Part shown: one piece after another, positions 43,917-45,232 of the stretch | Position numbering within the stretch: position 1 is the first letter of the stretch | How the letters are laid out: the number at the start of each line of letters is the position of its first letter | DNA from: Candidatus Kapaibacterium sp. | GTDB lineage: Bacteria > Bacteroidota > Ignavibacteria > Kapaibacteriales > UBA2268 | NCBI GenBank assembly: GCA_028376765.1 | Contig: JAONBD010000011.1 | Span: 1 to 45,232, forward strand | Direction: 5' to 3' | Length of the DNA: 45,232 bases | Program-made: the position numbers and the translations under genes | Notes under the pieces: generated by a model | Seen by the model: the letters and a program-made list of their open reading frames with translations, nothing else | What the model was told of the DNA's origin: nothing | The model's database searches: none

Positions 43917-45229
43917 ATTGATCCTATAATTGCTGTTATTATTGAAGCTAAAACTGAAGCCCAAAGTATGCCCGAGTAGCCATATTGATTTGAAAAATAA
44001 AAGGCTAAAGGAATAAAGAGAATGAACATTTGGCTCATTGAAATTATCATCGAATACCAAGGTCTTTTTAGCACATTAAATGATGTTGAAATTAACATAT
44101 TTATTCCTCTAAACGAAATAGCAAACGGAATAATTGATAAATAAATTATCATATATTCTACAAATTTAGGTTCTCCCTCTTCGTCTAGAAATAAAGCTAA
44201 GGGTTCGGCAATAAAATAAAATAAACCAATCATCAAAAGCCCCCAAACAATACTAAAAATATAACTTTTTTTAAGGGCATCATTAATACGAGAAGTTTGA
44301 TTTGCTCCAAAATTCTGACCTATAAATGGTCCAAGTACTGAACCCAATGCCATAAATACAACTAAAGAAATCATTTCAAATCTTGAGGCAACATTTAAAG
44401 CTGCCATTGCTTCTACCCCATAATCCTGAACGAAACCATTTACTATAAAAATTCCAAAAGGAATAACGACGCTTGTTATTGCCGCAGGTAAACCAACTTC
44501 CATTATTTCTTTAAAAGAAACCTTAAATTCTTTCCAATCAAATATTTTTGAAGAAAGCATATTATATTTAATTTTCAAAAAATACAATGAAGCGAATAGT
44601 GTAATCATTCTCGCAATAACTGTTGCTATTGCAGCACCTTGCAATTCTAATCTGGGGAATCCAAACAATCCAAAAATCATTATTGGGTCTAATATTCCAT
44701 TTATCAACACAGCTACCATCATAATTAAGGAGGGTGTTTTGGTATCTCCAATTGCTCTTAATGCAGAATTTCCTAAAAATGGAATAACTAAGAATATCAT
44801 TCCACCCATCCAAATGTACATATATTCTTTTATAAAAGGCATCATAGTTGATGATGCACCTTGAAGTTGAAATATTTCATCAAAGAAAATAAATCCAATT
44901 ATTACAAATAAAGCAACTAAAATAACAGCTATAATTAAACTGTCTGTTGTTAATCTTTTTACTTTATCCATATTGTTGGAACCATAGTTCCTAGAGATAA
45001 CAGCTGATGCACCCTGACCAATTCCCATAGCTATTGATGAAATAAGCATTATTACAGGAAAACTAAATTGAAGGGCTGCGGCCTGCTCTGTGCCGACCAT
45101 TTTAATAAAAATGGAATCTATTGTATTTAGTGAAATAGCGAATGCTATTCCAAAAAGCATGGGTATTGCATTGAAAAAAAGCTTTTTAGTTACTGGGCCT
45201 TCTGTGTAACCTATTTTAGATTTTGTCAT
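43880..45229 (-). CDS. MATE-family efflux transporter
   Basis: 449 residues with 12 hydrophobic helices. GPVTKKLFFNAIPMLFGIAFAISLNTIDSIFI is the N-terminal MATE start, and AGxQ-type region and MGIGQGASAVISRNYG follow. GVEAMAALNVASRFEMISLVVFMALGSVLGPFIGQNFGA is the repeat of the second half. It would export cationic compounds using Na+ or H+. The ATG at 45229 is three bases from the window edge but appears to be the true start. First of the minus-strand run to carB. Confidence 0.93.
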   Translation of the reverse strand: MTKSKIGYTEGPVTKKLFFNAIPMLFGIAFAISLNTIDSIFIKMVGTEQAAALQFSFPVIMLISSIAMGIGQGASAVISRNYGSNNMDKVKRLTTDSLIIAVILVALFVIIGFIFFDEIFQLQGASSTMMPFIKEYMYIWMGGMIFLVIPFLGNSALRAIGDTKTPSLIMMVAVLINGILDPIMIFGLFGFPRLELQGAAIATVIARMITLFASLYFLKIKYNMLSSKIFDWKEFKVSFKEIMEVGLPAAITSVVIPFGIFIVNGFVQDYGVEAMAALNVASRFEMISLVVFMALGSVLGPFIGQNFGANQTSRINDALKKSYIFSIVWGLLMIGLFYFIAEPLALFLDEEGEPKFVEYMIIYLSIIPFAISFRGINMLISTSFNVLKRPWYSMIISMSQMFILFIPLAFYFSNQYGYSGILWASVLASIITAIIGSIWLKSYFGKLFA

Positions 45230-45232
45230 TTA

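Noticed and set aside
43917-44060. N-terminal extension of the GWxTD protein
   Set aside because: The extension lies inside the MATE gene and pushes the clear signal peptide into the interior.
1-45232. CRISPR array, prophage or insertion sequence
   Set aside because: No regular spacer-repeat pattern, integrase, transposase or phage structural gene was found; the only repeats are those listed.

Overview
This is an AT-rich chromosomal window. The gene content points to the Bacteroidota/Chlorobiota (FCB) group, possibly a Kapabacteria- or Ignavibacteria-like organism. The evidence is two GWxTD-domain proteins, RHS cores of the kind common in this group, Bacteroidota-type promoters (TTG and TAnnTTTG elements), frequent start codons without a clear Shine-Dalgarno, and a tRNA with no encoded CCA. 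The placement is inference; no rRNA is present to settle it.

Layout. 1-506 (minus): a HicB-like small protein and the start of a membrane protein that runs off the edge. 567-7208 (plus): a tight five-gene operon of heparinase II/III-like protein, oligosaccharide flippase, LptF/LptG permease, and two genes with the topology of the GldL/GldM motor pair. 7216-9420 (minus): thrS and a small membrane protein. 9498-12507: a probable outer-membrane protein, a CAT-anticodon tRNA with promoter and terminator, and several unknown genes. 12579-15089 (minus): a DUF2306-like membrane domain fused to an outer-membrane-barrel-like domain, and its neighbour, a membrane-anchored LytTR regulator. Phased direct repeats lie between them. 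15243-18537 (minus): a translationally coupled operon of MpaB/Lcp-type haem oxygenase, Pyr4/PaxB-like membrane terpene cyclase candidate and SpoIIE-type phosphatase.

18665-24104 is the accessory region: an array of decayed RHS cores, each carrying a different C-terminal domain. Two of these have HExxH zinc-protease motifs. Each complete tip is followed by an overlapping gene for a membrane or exported protein, which looks like immunity. The array is bracketed by a 17-bp direct repeat encoding the end of a signal peptide, and its right end carries a palindromic REP-like element.

24137-45229 is mostly housekeeping: dtd; a six-gene operon (SPFH protein, umuD-like, ispF, sensor kinase, ruvX, GWxTD protein); a lipoprotein; prmA and Ppx/GppA; kdsC with YtxH and coiled-coil membrane proteins; a DUF6580-like membrane protein; and a long minus-strand run of MATE exporter, GWxTD protein, ispD, fhs, carB, GNAT and a 53-residue protein. 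Two MEP-pathway enzymes (IspD, IspF) lie in the same window as the terpenoid-type operon, but no physical link between them is visible.

The best candidates for something undescribed are the RHS metalloprotease/immunity cassettes, the oxygenase-cyclase-phosphatase operon, and the inner-membrane/outer-membrane fusion protein with its phased repeats.
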